Shown: positions 1 to 7,948 of the stretch, piece after piece
Layout of the letters: the number at the start of each line of letters is the position of its first letter
Numbering within the stretch: the stretch's first letter is position 1
Assembly (NCBI RefSeq): GCF_014196495.1
Contig: NZ_JACIDT010000009.1
Location: 124,001-188,000 of the forward strand
Source: Sphingobium jiangsuense
GTDB taxonomy: Bacteria > Pseudomonadota > Alphaproteobacteria > Sphingomonadales > Sphingomonadaceae
Direction of reading: 5' to 3'
DNA: 64,000 nucleotides
Position numbers and translations under genes: made by a program
Notes under the pieces: generated by a model
What the model saw: the letters and a program-made list of their open reading frames with translations, nothing else
What the model was told of the DNA's origin: nothing
Databases searched by the model: none

Positions 1-97
1 TAAGGAGTATTTTCCTTTTGATGCCATAAGGATGGAACAGGAAATCCGGGCCGGGCCGCGCCTTTCGCGCGCGGACGGCGGCAGGAGCAGCAAGGTT

Positions 98-1102
98 ATG
101 AAACCGCCCATGTCGAGCTTCATGAAAAATATCCTCACGACCCTGACCTATGAGCCGAAGCTGGATGGGCCGGCATCCGGGCAGACGGTCGAACTGAGCC
201 GGCTCGACCAGCGGCTGACCGGCCTGATGCAGAATGAGGGCGGCGCGCAGGCCGCGATCATGGTGCGGCCGGGCGAATGCTCGGTGTGGAACGGCAACCC
301 CCGCCAGCAGCCGGGGCTGACGCCGGAAAGCTGCCGCTCGCTGATCGAATCGATCGCCAGCGAAGGGGGCAACCGCATCCCGGTGCTGGTCCGCCTCAAC
401 CCGTCCGACCCGGAAAAGCCCTATGAGCTGCTGGTCGGCAGCCGCAGGCGCTATGCGGTCGACTGGCTCAACCATAATGGCCGCCCGGAACTGCGCCTGA
501 GCGCGCTGGTCGTCGATCTTTCCGACGAGGAGGCGTTCCGCCTCGCCGATATCGAGAATCGCGAGCGCGCCGACATCACCGAGCTGGATCGCGCGCGCAG
601 CTATCAGAGCGCGGTCGACCGCTTCTACGGGGGCGTGCAGTCGCGCATGGCGGAGGCGCTCAATCTTTCCAACAGCCAGCTGAGCCGCCTGCTCGCGCTC
701 GCCCAGCTGCCGGAGGAGGTGGTGGACGCCTTCTCCACCAAGGACGAGCTGCGCGTGCGCCATTCGGAGATATTGACCCCGCTGCTGCGCCGCCCGGAAA
801 CGCGCGCGGCGGTGATCGCGCAGGCGCGGCTGATCGGCAGGGAGCAGCAGGATCTCGCCGCGCGGGGCGAGCGCATGATCTCCCCCGGCGTCGTCATCGC
901 CCGGCTGAAGGAGGCCGCGTCGCCGCGCGCCGGGGAAAGCGCCGCGAAAATCCCGATCCTCGCCGGGGAAACGCGGCTGGGCACCGTGAAGCCGGGCAAG
1001 GATGGCGAGCTTCAGGTCGACCTCAGCATCGCCGCCGACACGGATGTGGAGGAGGTGCTGGCGCTGCTGCGCGCCGCGATCGCCGCCGCGCGCGCCGGAT
1101 AA
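98..1102 (+). CDS. ParB/RepB-family partition-like DNA-binding protein
   Basis: A ParB-type N-terminal nuclease fold is followed by a helix-turn-helix region. The signature GSRRR (about residue 115) and the stretch IENRERADITELDRA match the ParB box that binds CTP and centromere DNA. After it comes an HTH of the form MAEALNLSNSQLSRLLALAQLP. ATG 98 is chosen because AGGAG lies at 83-87; an in-frame ATG at 32 has no spaced ribosome site, and the frame is open to the window edge, so an earlier start is possible. The product would be 334 residues. Partition proteins normally act with a ParA ATPase; none is visible here, so a partner may lie left of the window. It could serve replicon partition (plasmid RepB type) or be an orphan regulator. 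Confidence 0.8.
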   Translation: MKPPMSSFMKNILTTLTYEPKLDGPASGQTVELSRLDQRLTGLMQNEGGAQAAIMVRPGECSVWNGNPRQQPGLTPESCRSLIESIASEGGNRIPVLVRLNPSDPEKPYELLVGSRRRYAVDWLNHNGRPELRLSALVVDLSDEEAFRLADIENRERADITELDRARSYQSAVDRFYGGVQSRMAEALNLSNSQLSRLLALAQLPEEVVDAFSTKDELRVRHSEILTPLLRRPETRAAVIAQARLIGREQQDLAARGERMISPGVVIARLKEAASPRAGESAAKIPILAGETRLGTVKPGKDGELQVDLSIAADTDVEEVLALLRAAIAAARAG

Positions 1103-1180
1103 TCCTTGTTTTCCGTGATTTGACTTCGTCGCCCTGACGGGTCCGAGTCAGCAGGTGATTCCACCTGCTTCGAAATCAAA

Positions 1181-1285
1181 CTAGACTCTGTCCTGTTCAG
1201 ATTGAACCGGACAGAGTCTGGCTATTCCTTGTTTGCCGCGTTTTCCGAGCCGTCAGATGTTCCATCTGACTTGAAAACGCTCTAG
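1181..1285. repeat. Structured palindromic repeat, copy 1
   Basis: The element begins CTAGA and ends GCTCTAG. It holds two long hairpins: a left one at 1183-1219 (arms AGACTCTGTCC and GGACAGAGTCT with an inner GTTCA/TGAAC pair), and a right one at 1238-1280 (outer arms GCGTTTTC/GAAAACGC, inner arms GTCAGATG/CATCTGAC around TTC). Between them lies a conserved TTGTTT-CCGC tract. The last bases supply the TAG stop codon of the leftward response-regulator gene. Related copies lie at 19908 and 26764. Confidence 0.85.
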
Positions 1286-2223
1286 CGCTGGAGCTGGCCC
1301 GCCAGATAATCGAGCATCATCTTCTCGACATTCGCGTTGATGCCCAGGAAGCTGCGCCGCCCGTCGCGCTCGTCCTGGATGCGGTAGAGCACGTCGTCGC
1401 TGATCAGCTTCTTGATCAGGCGCAGCGCGGTGCTGGTCGGCGCGCCCGACGCGATGCAGGCGCTGGAGACGGAAACGGCGCGCTTTTCCAGCCGCGCCAG
1501 CAGCAGGTCGAGCAGGATGTTCCACGCCGGATCGCCGAACAGCGCGCCGCCGCCCAGCTTGCTGCGCTTGGCCTCGGTGCGCAGCAGGCCGCGGATATAA
1601 TCGACCATGTTCCTTTCATCGTCCTGCGTGGCGGCGGTGCCGGGGGCCGCGGGCGGCTGCGCGCCCGCCGGGGGCGCGGCGACCGGCCTTTCGTCGATCA
1701 GCCGGGTCAGGTGGCTCAACTCCGAACTGAGCGAGGAGATCTTGTCGAGCAGCAGCGACCGGGCGACCGATGCCTCGTGCAGGCCGTTGGCGCGTTGCAG
1801 CGCCTTGCGCAGATCCTCGCGGTCGACCGGCTTTTGCAGGAAATCCATCGCCGAGGCGCGCATCGCATCGACGGCCAGCTCCATGCTCGCATGGCCGGTG
1901 ACCATGATGAAGCGGGTCTGCCGCCCCTCGGCCGCCGCTATGGCGGACAATCTGTGGATAAGGGAAAGGCCGTCGCAATTGGGCATATGATAATCGATGA
2001 TGGCGATCGCTATGTCCGCAGTCCTCATATGATCGACTGCTTCCATGGCCGAAGTCGCGGTGACGGGCATATAGCCCAGGCACTCGATCATAAACGCACA
2101 TTCATTGACCCAGTCCGGATCATCGTCAACAACCATAATAGAGGATGACACCGTGGAAAAACCTCTTGGATTGCTTCTCTGGATATAGGCGGTCGGATCG
2201 CTGCTATGGGTTTCCATGGACAT
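1282..2223 (-). CDS. Response regulator with C-terminal winged-helix domain
   Basis: The N-terminal receiver (about residues 28-145) has the acidic pair in VVDDDPDW, the phosphoacceptor Asp in IAIIDYHMP, the Thr in MVTGH and the Lys in LQKPVD, so it should be phosphorylatable. A proline/alanine-rich linker (about 185-205) leads to a C-terminal region with helices resembling a MarR-like winged helix (ASGAPTSTALRLIKKLISDD, then a DERDGRRSF wing). It would act as a cytoplasmic transcription factor. It follows tadV on the same strand after 39 bases, suggesting control of the Tad pilus or of surface attachment. The cognate kinase is not obvious. The TAG stop lies inside a palindromic repeat. Confidence 0.8.
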   Translation of the reverse strand: MSMETHSSDPTAYIQRSNPRGFSTVSSSIMVVDDDPDWVNECAFMIECLGYMPVTATSAMEAVDHMRTADIAIAIIDYHMPNCDGLSLIHRLSAIAAAEGRQTRFIMVTGHASMELAVDAMRASAMDFLQKPVDREDLRKALQRANGLHEASVARSLLLDKISSLSSELSHLTRLIDERPVAAPPAGAQPPAAPGTAATQDDERNMVDYIRGLLRTEAKRSKLGGGALFGDPAWNILLDLLLARLEKRAVSVSSACIASGAPTSTALRLIKKLISDDVLYRIQDERDGRRSFLGINANVEKMMLDYLAGQLQR

Positions 2224-2262
2224 TTCTATTATTCTGATAATTTTTCCAAGGTCTAGAAAATA

Positions 2263-2733
2263 TCATTTCATTATTGTCATCAGCGATTTTTCCATTTGGA
2301 CGAACAGGATCGCGAGGACGGCTATATGGGAAAAATTGGGCCGCACCGTCGGCATTTTGCGTGCACGCAAAATCGCAACGGACAGCAGGAAGAGGGTCGC
2401 CGCCAGCAGCAGCATCAGCGACGCGCCGGATACGCCGAGCCATGCCGCGCCCGCGCCCAGCAGCTTGATATGAGTGCCGAGCAGCAGCCGCACCTGCCAG
2501 CGTTCGCGGATCGCGGTGATCGCCGCCGCGACGAGCAGCAGGCACGCCAGCCCCGTCGCCAGCGCCTTCAGCATGCCCGGCACGCCCTCGGTGACGGCGG
2601 CGAAGCCCGCGCCGGAAAGCGCGATCGCCAGATAGAGCGCGTCGGGCGGACGCTTGTCCTCCCACGCGGCCACGGCGACCGGCAGCAGCAGCAGGACCAG
2701 CAGCGCGAAGGCGATGAGATGAACCCCGTTCAT
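2263..2733 (-). CDS. TadV/CpaA-like prepilin peptidase, degenerate active site
   Basis: A small polytopic membrane protein (about 156 residues, four or five hydrophobic segments) at the end of the tad operon, where the GxGD-family prepilin peptidase is expected. The first catalytic Asp appears kept in AWEDKRPPDAL, matching the family pattern D-x-R-x-x-I-P-N. The second motif reads GTHIKLLGAGAAWLG where the family has GGGDxKLLAAxGxWLG, so the second aspartate is replaced by His. The enzyme is predicted to be impaired or inactive, and pilin maturation may depend on another peptidase. ATG 2733 overlaps the TGA of tadE by one base; a TTG at 2736 is also possible. Confidence 0.65.
   Translation of the reverse strand: MNGVHLIAFALLVLLLLPVAVAAWEDKRPPDALYLAIALSGAGFAAVTEGVPGMLKALATGLACLLLVAAAITAIRERWQVRLLLGTHIKLLGAGAAWLGVSGASLMLLLAATLFLLSVAILRARKMPTVRPNFSHIAVLAILFVQMEKSLMTIMK
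2355..2372. promoter_or_regulatory. Perfect 18-bp palindrome TTTTGCGTGCACGCAAAA
   Basis: This perfect palindrome lies inside the 3-prime end of tadV and about 130 bases upstream of the start of the leftward response-regulator gene. Its core TTGCGT-N2-ACGCAA recurs at 12762-12775 in front of cpaB, the first gene of the tad operon. It may be an operator shared by the pilus genes and the regulator. This is inferred from the repeat only. Confidence 0.35.
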
Positions 2734-3173
2734 CAATAACTCCCATTGGTGACGACAGTGGATGCGGTAATCGTGGTCGCGGGCAGCGGGATGAAGGCCG
2801 CATAGCGGCGGATCGGGCTGGCGCTCATGTCATAGCTCAGCCGCACGGTGAAACTGTCCGATCCGTTCGCGGTGGTGGCGATGACGGGCTTTTGCCCGCC
2901 CGCCGCCAGCAGCGATCCATATCCGTCGATCACTTCCTGCGCCCGCGCGCGGGCGAGGGCGATGCGCTCCGCGCTGCTCAGCCCGGCGACGGCGGCGCGG
3001 GCGCCCTCCGCGGCGGCGTGGCGCAGCCCCATCTGCGCCGCGAAGTAGAAGGAATAGATGATGATGGCGAACACCAGCATCAACAGCGCCGGAGCGAGAA
3101 AGACGAACTCCAGCGCCGTCATGCCCTTCTCGCACCCCGCGAGGCGGCGGATGACAGGACGAACCCTGCTCAT
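2733..3173 (-). CDS. tadE: TadE-like pseudopilin
   Basis: A 146-residue TadE-family protein. Near the N-terminus is a prepilin-type processing motif, CEKG-MTALEF, with Glu at +5 and Phe at +6, followed by a single hydrophobic helix (about residues 18-45) and a periplasmic beta-rich region. TadE and TadF/G-type pseudopilins are minor components needed for Flp pilus biogenesis. It lies between flp and tadV, 10 bases after flp, and shares one base with the tadV start. It needs the same peptidase as the major pilin, which makes the altered tadV next door notable. Confidence 0.85.
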   Translation of the reverse strand: MSRVRPVIRRLAGCEKGMTALEFVFLAPALLMLVFAIIIYSFYFAAQMGLRHAAAEGARAAVAGLSSAERIALARARAQEVIDGYGSLLAAGGQKPVIATTANGSDSFTVRLSYDMSASPIRRYAAFIPLPATTITASTVVTNGSY

Positions 3174-3183
3174 TCGGCCCGGC

Positions 3184-3372
3184 TCAGCTGCCGCTTATGC
3201 TGCTGAACAGGGACGAGAAGGCCGCGGCCAGATTGGTGCGGAAGTCGGTGCCGATCGCCACGATCGCGGCGACGACGATGGCGCCCAGCACCGCATATTC
3301 GACGGCGGCGAGGCCGCGTTCGTCGTCGATCAGGCGCTTGCCGATCCGGTTGGTCAGTTTCTTGATCATCAT
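3184..3372 (-). CDS. flp: Flp-type major pilin
   Basis: A 62-residue type IVb pilin precursor. The leader MMIKKLTNRIGKRLIDDERG is followed by the Flp signature LAAVEYAVLGA, with Glu +5 and Tyr +6, and one hydrophobic helix; cleavage is expected after the Gly. It would be the main fibre subunit for surface adherence. Two adjacent ATGs (3372 and 3369) are possible starts, with AGGAAG just upstream. The gene sits unusually late in the operon, after tadG, with 74 bases between them. It is the only Flp pilin seen in the window. Confidence 0.9.
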   Translation of the reverse strand: MMIKKLTNRIGKRLIDDERGLAAVEYAVLGAIVVAAIVAIGTDFRTNLAAAFSSLFSSISGS

Positions 3373-3446
3373 CGTTCTTCCTTGTCTCACTCCGTCATGT
3401 CGAGAACGGTGGAACGGGAGTGGCGCCCCATCGCCCTTTGCCTGAT

Positions 3447-5222
3447 TCACACCAGCACCGGCACCCCGCAGCGCGCGCCGGTCACCCACAGGGTCGTATG
3501 GCCGAGCCGGATGCCGAGCGCGGCCAGCAGATTGTCGAGCAGCGGGTCGGCGGTCGTTCCCACCAGCCCGGCGAGCGGGTTGACGACGGCGCCCAGCAGC
3601 TGGCTTCGCACCGCGCCGGCCGTGGCGTCGCAGACCAGCGGCAGGCACAGGCCGAGGATGCGGACCTGCAACCCTTCGCTGGCGCTGATCGAGGAAATGA
3701 GCGAGGTCAGCAGCGTGCCGACCTGCGAGCCGTTGCCGACGGTCGCGGCGGTGCCGGGGGCGGACGGGCTGCCCACCGTCGCCTGGCCGCCCGGCCCGAA
3801 CAGGACGCTGCCGCTCACGCCCATCACCGGCTGGGCGACCGCCCGTGCGTCCACGGTGATGAGCGAGGCGACGTTGACGAGGCGCGCGCTCTTGATGCTG
3901 CTCGCGGTGATGACCGGCATCGGGCGCGTCATCGCATTGGCCGGCGCGGTGCCGATATAGGCGTTGACGAGGCCGGACGCGGCATTGACGGTGACGCGCG
4001 TATTGCTTGCCTGCTCGGCGGTATTGTCGCACTCGATCCGGGCGATGCTGGCGGTGGCCGCCGCGACGTCGATCAGCACCGGCACCGAATCGACCGACAG
4101 GGTGCTGCCGAGCACCGAAATATTGCCCAGCCCGATGAACAGCTGCAACCGCAGCGCGGAGGTGCCGACGCTGGTTTCGCCCTCCGGGCCGAAGGAGAAG
4201 CGCGGCCGGTCGACCGGCCCGGTGGCGACCGCGCCGATGCGCACGGTGCTGCCCCCCACCAGCAGGCTGACCGCATCGGACAGGTCGATCGCGCCCGGCC
4301 CGGCCTGCACCGCGAAGGTCAGCAGCTGATAGGCGTTGAGCCCCGCCCGCAGCGCGGGCTTGGCGTCCGCCTCGCCGACCGGCATGTTCTGCTGCACGCC
4401 CAGGCCGAACAGCCCGGCCAGGGGCACGGTGTAGCCGGAGCCGACGACGCCGGACAGGGTGGAGAGGGTCGCGGCGGTCGCCGGGTCGGCCGCTGCCTCG
4501 GCGGCGGCGGCGAGCAGGTCGCGCAGCGGCACGGTGCGGCCGACGAGGTCGCCATAGGTGCCCGTCTCCCCGACACGGCGCGCCAGTTCGTCGAAGAACA
4601 GGCCCTCATCGACATTGCCGTTCATCAGCGCCTCGACATCGGCGGTGCTGAGCCGCAGCTTGATGCCGAGCAGCGCGCCGAGCAGGTTGTTGACGCTGGT
4701 GACGAGCGAGTTGGTGACCGTCAGAATGCCGGAGGTGATGCCGACCCCGGCCTCGTCGATGCGGGCCGCGGTGGCCGTCGCGCCCAGATCCGGGATCGGG
4801 TTGGCGGGCCCCAGCAGGCGGCTGAGGAAGCGGCGGCTCGGCCTTTCGGTGCGGATGCGGACCGCATTGCCGCGCCCGTTGCCGGGGCACAGGCTGAAGC
4901 TGGCGTCGAAGCGCTGGCCGGCGGGCAGGCGGACGTCCGGGCAATAGCGCCCGACCTGCACGGATTTGAGGACCGAGGCGTCATAGCCGTTGCGCGCCAG
5001 ATAGTCGCGCGCCCGCTGCGCGCCCGCCGCCGGGTTCATCGCCGCCGCCAGCGCGGCCGCCTCCGTCGCGTTGCGCAGGTCGCGGCTTTCCGTGTAGTAG
5101 AGGCCGACGTCGAGCGCGAGGCCCGCCGCCGCCAGCAGGGACGCGCCCAGCACGGCGACCAGCGGCGCGACCACGGCGCGGTCGTCCTTCATCAGCAGCG
5201 GCCAGGCGCGCCGGCGGATCAT
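3447..5222 (-). CDS. tadG: TadG-like pilus assembly protein
   Basis: A 591-residue protein. One N-terminal membrane helix follows a short basic segment (AVVAPLVAVLGASLLAAAGLALD, split here: AVVAPLVAVLG then ASLLAAAGLALD). The following YTESRDLRNATEAAALAAA stretch is typical of TadE/TadG-like proteins. A long, low-complexity alanine/leucine/valine-rich periplasmic region follows, with cysteines that could pair. TadG is thought to anchor the Tad machine in the envelope. ATG 5222 is chosen because it overlaps the TGA of the preceding gene (ATGA); the open frame upstream is arginine-rich and not coding. The long periplasmic part is not recognised as a von Willebrand domain. Confidence 0.75.
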   Translation of the reverse strand: MIRRRAWPLLMKDDRAVVAPLVAVLGASLLAAAGLALDVGLYYTESRDLRNATEAAALAAAMNPAAGAQRARDYLARNGYDASVLKSVQVGRYCPDVRLPAGQRFDASFSLCPGNGRGNAVRIRTERPSRRFLSRLLGPANPIPDLGATATAARIDEAGVGITSGILTVTNSLVTSVNNLLGALLGIKLRLSTADVEALMNGNVDEGLFFDELARRVGETGTYGDLVGRTVPLRDLLAAAAEAAADPATAATLSTLSGVVGSGYTVPLAGLFGLGVQQNMPVGEADAKPALRAGLNAYQLLTFAVQAGPGAIDLSDAVSLLVGGSTVRIGAVATGPVDRPRFSFGPEGETSVGTSALRLQLFIGLGNISVLGSTLSVDSVPVLIDVAAATASIARIECDNTAEQASNTRVTVNAASGLVNAYIGTAPANAMTRPMPVITASSIKSARLVNVASLITVDARAVAQPVMGVSGSVLFGPGGQATVGSPSAPGTAATVGNGSQVGTLLTSLISSISASEGLQVRILGLCLPLVCDATAGAVRSQLLGAVVNPLAGLVGTTADPLLDNLLAALGIRLGHTTLWVTGARCGVPVLV

Positions 5223-5446
5223 GGCCGGGTGGGCCTCCGTTCCTCCCGCGCCGGTTCCAGCGTCTCGCCGATCGAGTCCAGATAGCGGCGATGGACGGCG
5301 TCCGCCTCTTCGGGCGAAAGGCCGCTTTCCCGCCCCTCGCGCGGCGGGGAGGCGAGCTGCCATTCGATCACGCGGCGCGCCTCGCTTTCGAGCGGCAGCG
5401 GAAGGGGCGGCGCGGCCAGGGCGGTGAGAAGCAAGGGCGCAATCAT
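5219..5446 (-). CDS. Small secreted or membrane-associated Tad-operon protein, unknown
   Basis: A 75-residue protein coupled to both neighbours by ATGA overlaps (tadD before it, tadG after it) with a good GGAGAA ribosome site. The N-terminus MIAPLLLTALAAPPLPLPLE is hydrophobic and proline-rich like a short signal peptide. The rest is charged (RRVIEWQLASPPREGRESGL, EEADAVHRRYLDSIGETLEP). I do not recognise a family. Its tight position suggests a part in pilus assembly, for example a small periplasmic partner of TadG. It is easily missed because of its size. Confidence 0.6.
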   Translation of the reverse strand: MIAPLLLTALAAPPLPLPLESEARRVIEWQLASPPREGRESGLSPEEADAVHRRYLDSIGETLEPAREERRPTRP

Positions 5447-6144
5447 CGGCTGTTCTCCTGTCGCGGCGATCGGGGCGGTTGCGCGGCGATGCGCGCGGCC
5501 TCGTCGGCAATCTGGCGGGAAAGGCGGCTGCGCTGGCCGGGATCGGCGATCGCCTGGAGCGCGGCGCGGGCCTCGTCCTGGCGGCCGTCCATCGTCAGCG
5601 CGAGCAGCAGATTGTTGCGGATCACCGCGTCGGACGGCGCGAGCGCGGCGGCGCCGCGCAGCGTCTCGATGGCCGCGCCGCCCAGCCCGGCGCGCAGCTG
5701 CGCATAGCCCAGCGCATTGCGCAGCAGCGCCTCGGTCGGGCTGGCCCGGACCGCCGCCTGGTAGAAGGGCAGCGCGTCATGCCAGCGCCCCCGCGCGGCG
5801 AGCAGATGCCCGTGCACCGCGTTGACCGCCTTGTCCCTGTTATCGCCGCCGCCGGCGGACGGCAGGCCCGCCGCCGCCGCCTCGGCCCCATCGACATCGC
5901 CGATGTCGAGCAGGCTGTTGACGCGCAGCACCGCCGCTTCGGGATCGCCGGGGTAGCGCCGCTCGAAATCGTCGAGATAGGCGAGGGCGGCGCGGGCGCG
6001 CCCGTCTATCCGCGCCTGCGTGATGAGCTGGAGATAAAAGCCGCGGGTGGAAACGGCATCCTCCCCCACCGTGGCCGCCGTCGCCGGAACCGGCGCCGGC
6101 ATCAGCAGGGCGGCGCACAGAAGGACGCGCGGGGAAGGGGTCAT
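5443..6144 (-). CDS. tadD: TadD-like tetratricopeptide protein
   Basis: A 233-residue protein with an N-terminal signal sequence (VLLCAALLMPAPVPATAA) and several TPR-like repeats. One runs through GHLLAARGRWHDALPFYQAA and the next through NALGYAQLRAGLGGAAIETL. TadD lipoproteins are periplasmic TPR proteins needed for secretin assembly in Tad systems. No lipobox Cys is clear at the signal end, so lipid attachment is uncertain. ATG 6144 overlaps the tadC stop; the open frame further upstream is only a shadow of tadC. Confidence 0.75.
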   Translation of the reverse strand: MTPSPRVLLCAALLMPAPVPATAATVGEDAVSTRGFYLQLITQARIDGRARAALAYLDDFERRYPGDPEAAVLRVNSLLDIGDVDGAEAAAAGLPSAGGGDNRDKAVNAVHGHLLAARGRWHDALPFYQAAVRASPTEALLRNALGYAQLRAGLGGAAIETLRGAAALAPSDAVIRNNLLLALTMDGRQDEARAALQAIADPGQRSRLSRQIADEAARIAAQPPRSPRQENSR

Positions 6145-7040
6145 TGGCGCATTCCCTTCAGCGTGTCGAAAAGGGTGACGACCGGCGGGCCGCCCAGCAC
6201 GATGAACAGCGCGGGCATGAAGAACAGCAGCATCAGCACCACCATGCGCACCGCGATCTGCCCGGCGGCCTCGCGCGCGCGCGCGATGCGGCGCTGGGTG
6301 AACTCGTCGGCGAATTCGCGCAGCGCCGGGGTCAGCTGCACCCCCTGGAACAGCCCCTGCCGGAACAGCACGGCCAGCTCCCTCGCCCCGGCGATGCCGA
6401 CCCGCGCGGCCCAGCGATCCAGCGCCACCTCGTAGCTCATGCCCCGGTCGAGATCGTCCACCAGCATCGCGATCAGCTTCACATGGCGGGGCGCGGCGGC
6501 GCTTTCGTCCTTGATGATCGAGCGGAAGCACTGGTCGAGCGAAACGCCGCTTTCCAGCATCATCAGCATCAGGTCGATCAGGAACGGAAATTCGCTGGTC
6601 AATGCGCGCGCGCGATGGTTGGCCATCAGTTGCAGCGCCTGCTTGGCGGCGATGAACATCAGCCCGGCGCCGATCAGGACCGCCAGCGGCCTGGCGAGGA
6701 AACCGCCCCAGAACAGGCGGGAGGCTATCATCATCGCGCCCGCGCCCGCCGCCGTCGCGCCGAGCCGCAGCAGCACGAAACGGTCGACGATCTGCGCGCC
6801 TTCAAAGCCCGCCAGCCGCAGCTTCGCCTCTATCTCCTCCCGGTCGCGGCCGCGCGCGACGAAGAAGGAGGGCAGGCGCAACAGGGACGGCATGTCCTCC
6901 GCCCGCGCCGCCGGGAGCGCCCGGCCCGCCAGCCGCTCGTTCAGCCGCCGCGCCGCCAGCAGCACGCGCAGCCCGCCGCCCGCGAAGGCCAGCCCGCCCA
7001 GTGCGAGGGCGAAGCAGAGGAGGGAGAGCAGCCCCGCCAT
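6141..7040 (-). CDS. tadC: TadC-like inner-membrane platform protein
   Basis: A 299-residue GspF/TadC-family protein of the Tad secretion platform. Hydrophobic helices lie near the N-terminus, around residues 85-125 (LGATAAGAGAMMIASRL, LAVLIGAGLMFIAAKQAL) and at the C-terminus (VVLMLLFFMPALFIVLGGPP). The cytoplasmic GspF motif is seen in LMLMMLESGVSLDQCFRSI. It pairs with TadB to connect the ATPase CpaF to the growing pilus. Its ATG shares one base with the tadB stop. Confidence 0.85.
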   Translation of the reverse strand: MAGLLSLLCFALALGGLAFAGGGLRVLLAARRLNERLAGRALPAARAEDMPSLLRLPSFFVARGRDREEIEAKLRLAGFEGAQIVDRFVLLRLGATAAGAGAMMIASRLFWGGFLARPLAVLIGAGLMFIAAKQALQLMANHRARALTSEFPFLIDLMLMMLESGVSLDQCFRSIIKDESAAAPRHVKLIAMLVDDLDRGMSYEVALDRWAARVGIAGARELAVLFRQGLFQGVQLTPALREFADEFTQRRIARAREAAGQIAVRMVVLMLLFFMPALFIVLGGPPVVTLFDTLKGMRQ

Positions 7041-7948
7041 CAGAAGCTCAGCCTCATCATCCGGTTCATCGCGACGATGCCGAGGCCCTGGAAGCCGACC
7101 GCGATCACCGCCAGCCTGCGCCCCCGATGGTCGCCGGTGAAGAAGTCGAGATAGGCCGGGTTCATCAGCACCATCAGCCCCAGCGCGACGACCGGCATGG
7201 CGATCAGCACGCGGGCGCTGACCCGCGCCTGGGCGGTCGCGGCGTCCAGCTCCCGCTTCACGCGGATGCGGGCGCGCAGAATGCCGGACAGGTTGGACAG
7301 CACCGTGTTGATCGACCCGCCATAGCGCAGGTTGGTGCGGATGGCGGCGGCGAGCATCGAGATTTCGGCGATGCCGAGGCGGTCGGCGAGCATCTGGATC
7401 GCCTCGCCCGCCGGGGCGCCCAGCTCCAGCCTGCGGGCGACCGGCGCCATGTAGCTGCGCACGATCGGCGGCGCGTCGGCCAGCGACCGCTCCAGCGCCT
7501 GGGCGAGCGAATTGCCGACCATGTTCATCTGGCGCACCGCGTCGATATAATGGGGCAGCGCCTCGATCAGCGCCTCGACGCGGCGGCGCGCGCGGGCGCG
7601 GGCATAGAGCAGGCCGAGCAGCGCCGGGAGCAGCAGCACGCCCAGCGCCGCCGCAGGTCCGGCGGCGAGCAGCGCGGCCACCGCGGTCAGCAGGTTGACG
7701 CCCGCGACCAGGCCGACCGGTCGCGCCGTCAGCTCGATCTGCGCGCGGGCCAGCAGCGGTGCGAGGAAGGCGGGCATCAGCATCGGCGTCGCGGCGGCGG
7801 CCGTCCGCCGCACGGGGGCGCCGCCGGCCGACTGCCGCGCGAGGCGGTCGTCGAGCCGCGTCAGCTCCTGACGGTGCAGCGCGATCATCCACCAGGCGAT
7901 CGCCGACAGGATCAACAGCGCCAGCAGGATGAAGGCCAGCCCGTTCAA
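7040..7948 (-). CDS. tadB: TadB-like inner-membrane platform protein
   Basis: A 302-residue GspF-family protein that forms the inner-membrane base with TadC. It has N-terminal helices (FILLALLILSAIAWWMIALH, then VNLLTAVAALLAAGPAAALG), a cytoplasmic four-helix motif (IEALPHYIDAVRQMNMVGNS), and C-terminal helices (VLIAMPVVALGLMVLMNPAY). The start is TTG 7948, overlapping the cpaF stop as TTGA, which argues for translational coupling. No ATG fits better. Confidence 0.85.
   Translation of the reverse strand: MNGLAFILLALLILSAIAWWMIALHRQELTRLDDRLARQSAGGAPVRRTAAAATPMLMPAFLAPLLARAQIELTARPVGLVAGVNLLTAVAALLAAGPAAALGVLLLPALLGLLYARARARRRVEALIEALPHYIDAVRQMNMVGNSLAQALERSLADAPPIVRSYMAPVARRLELGAPAGEAIQMLADRLGIAEISMLAAAIRTNLRYGGSINTVLSNLSGILRARIRVKRELDAATAQARVSARVLIAMPVVALGLMVLMNPAYLDFFTGDHRGRRLAVIAVGFQGLGIVAMNRMMRLSF

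Noticed and set aside
32..1102. Longer ParB start at ATG 32
   Set aside because: The ATG at 98 has a spaced AGGAG site and the one at 32 does not, but the frame is open to the edge so the longer form is not excluded.
3420..5285. 621-codon open frame on the + strand
   Set aside because: It is antisense to tadG, rich in Arg/Gly/Ala/His with no domain, and typical of the open frames that high-GC codon bias creates opposite real genes.
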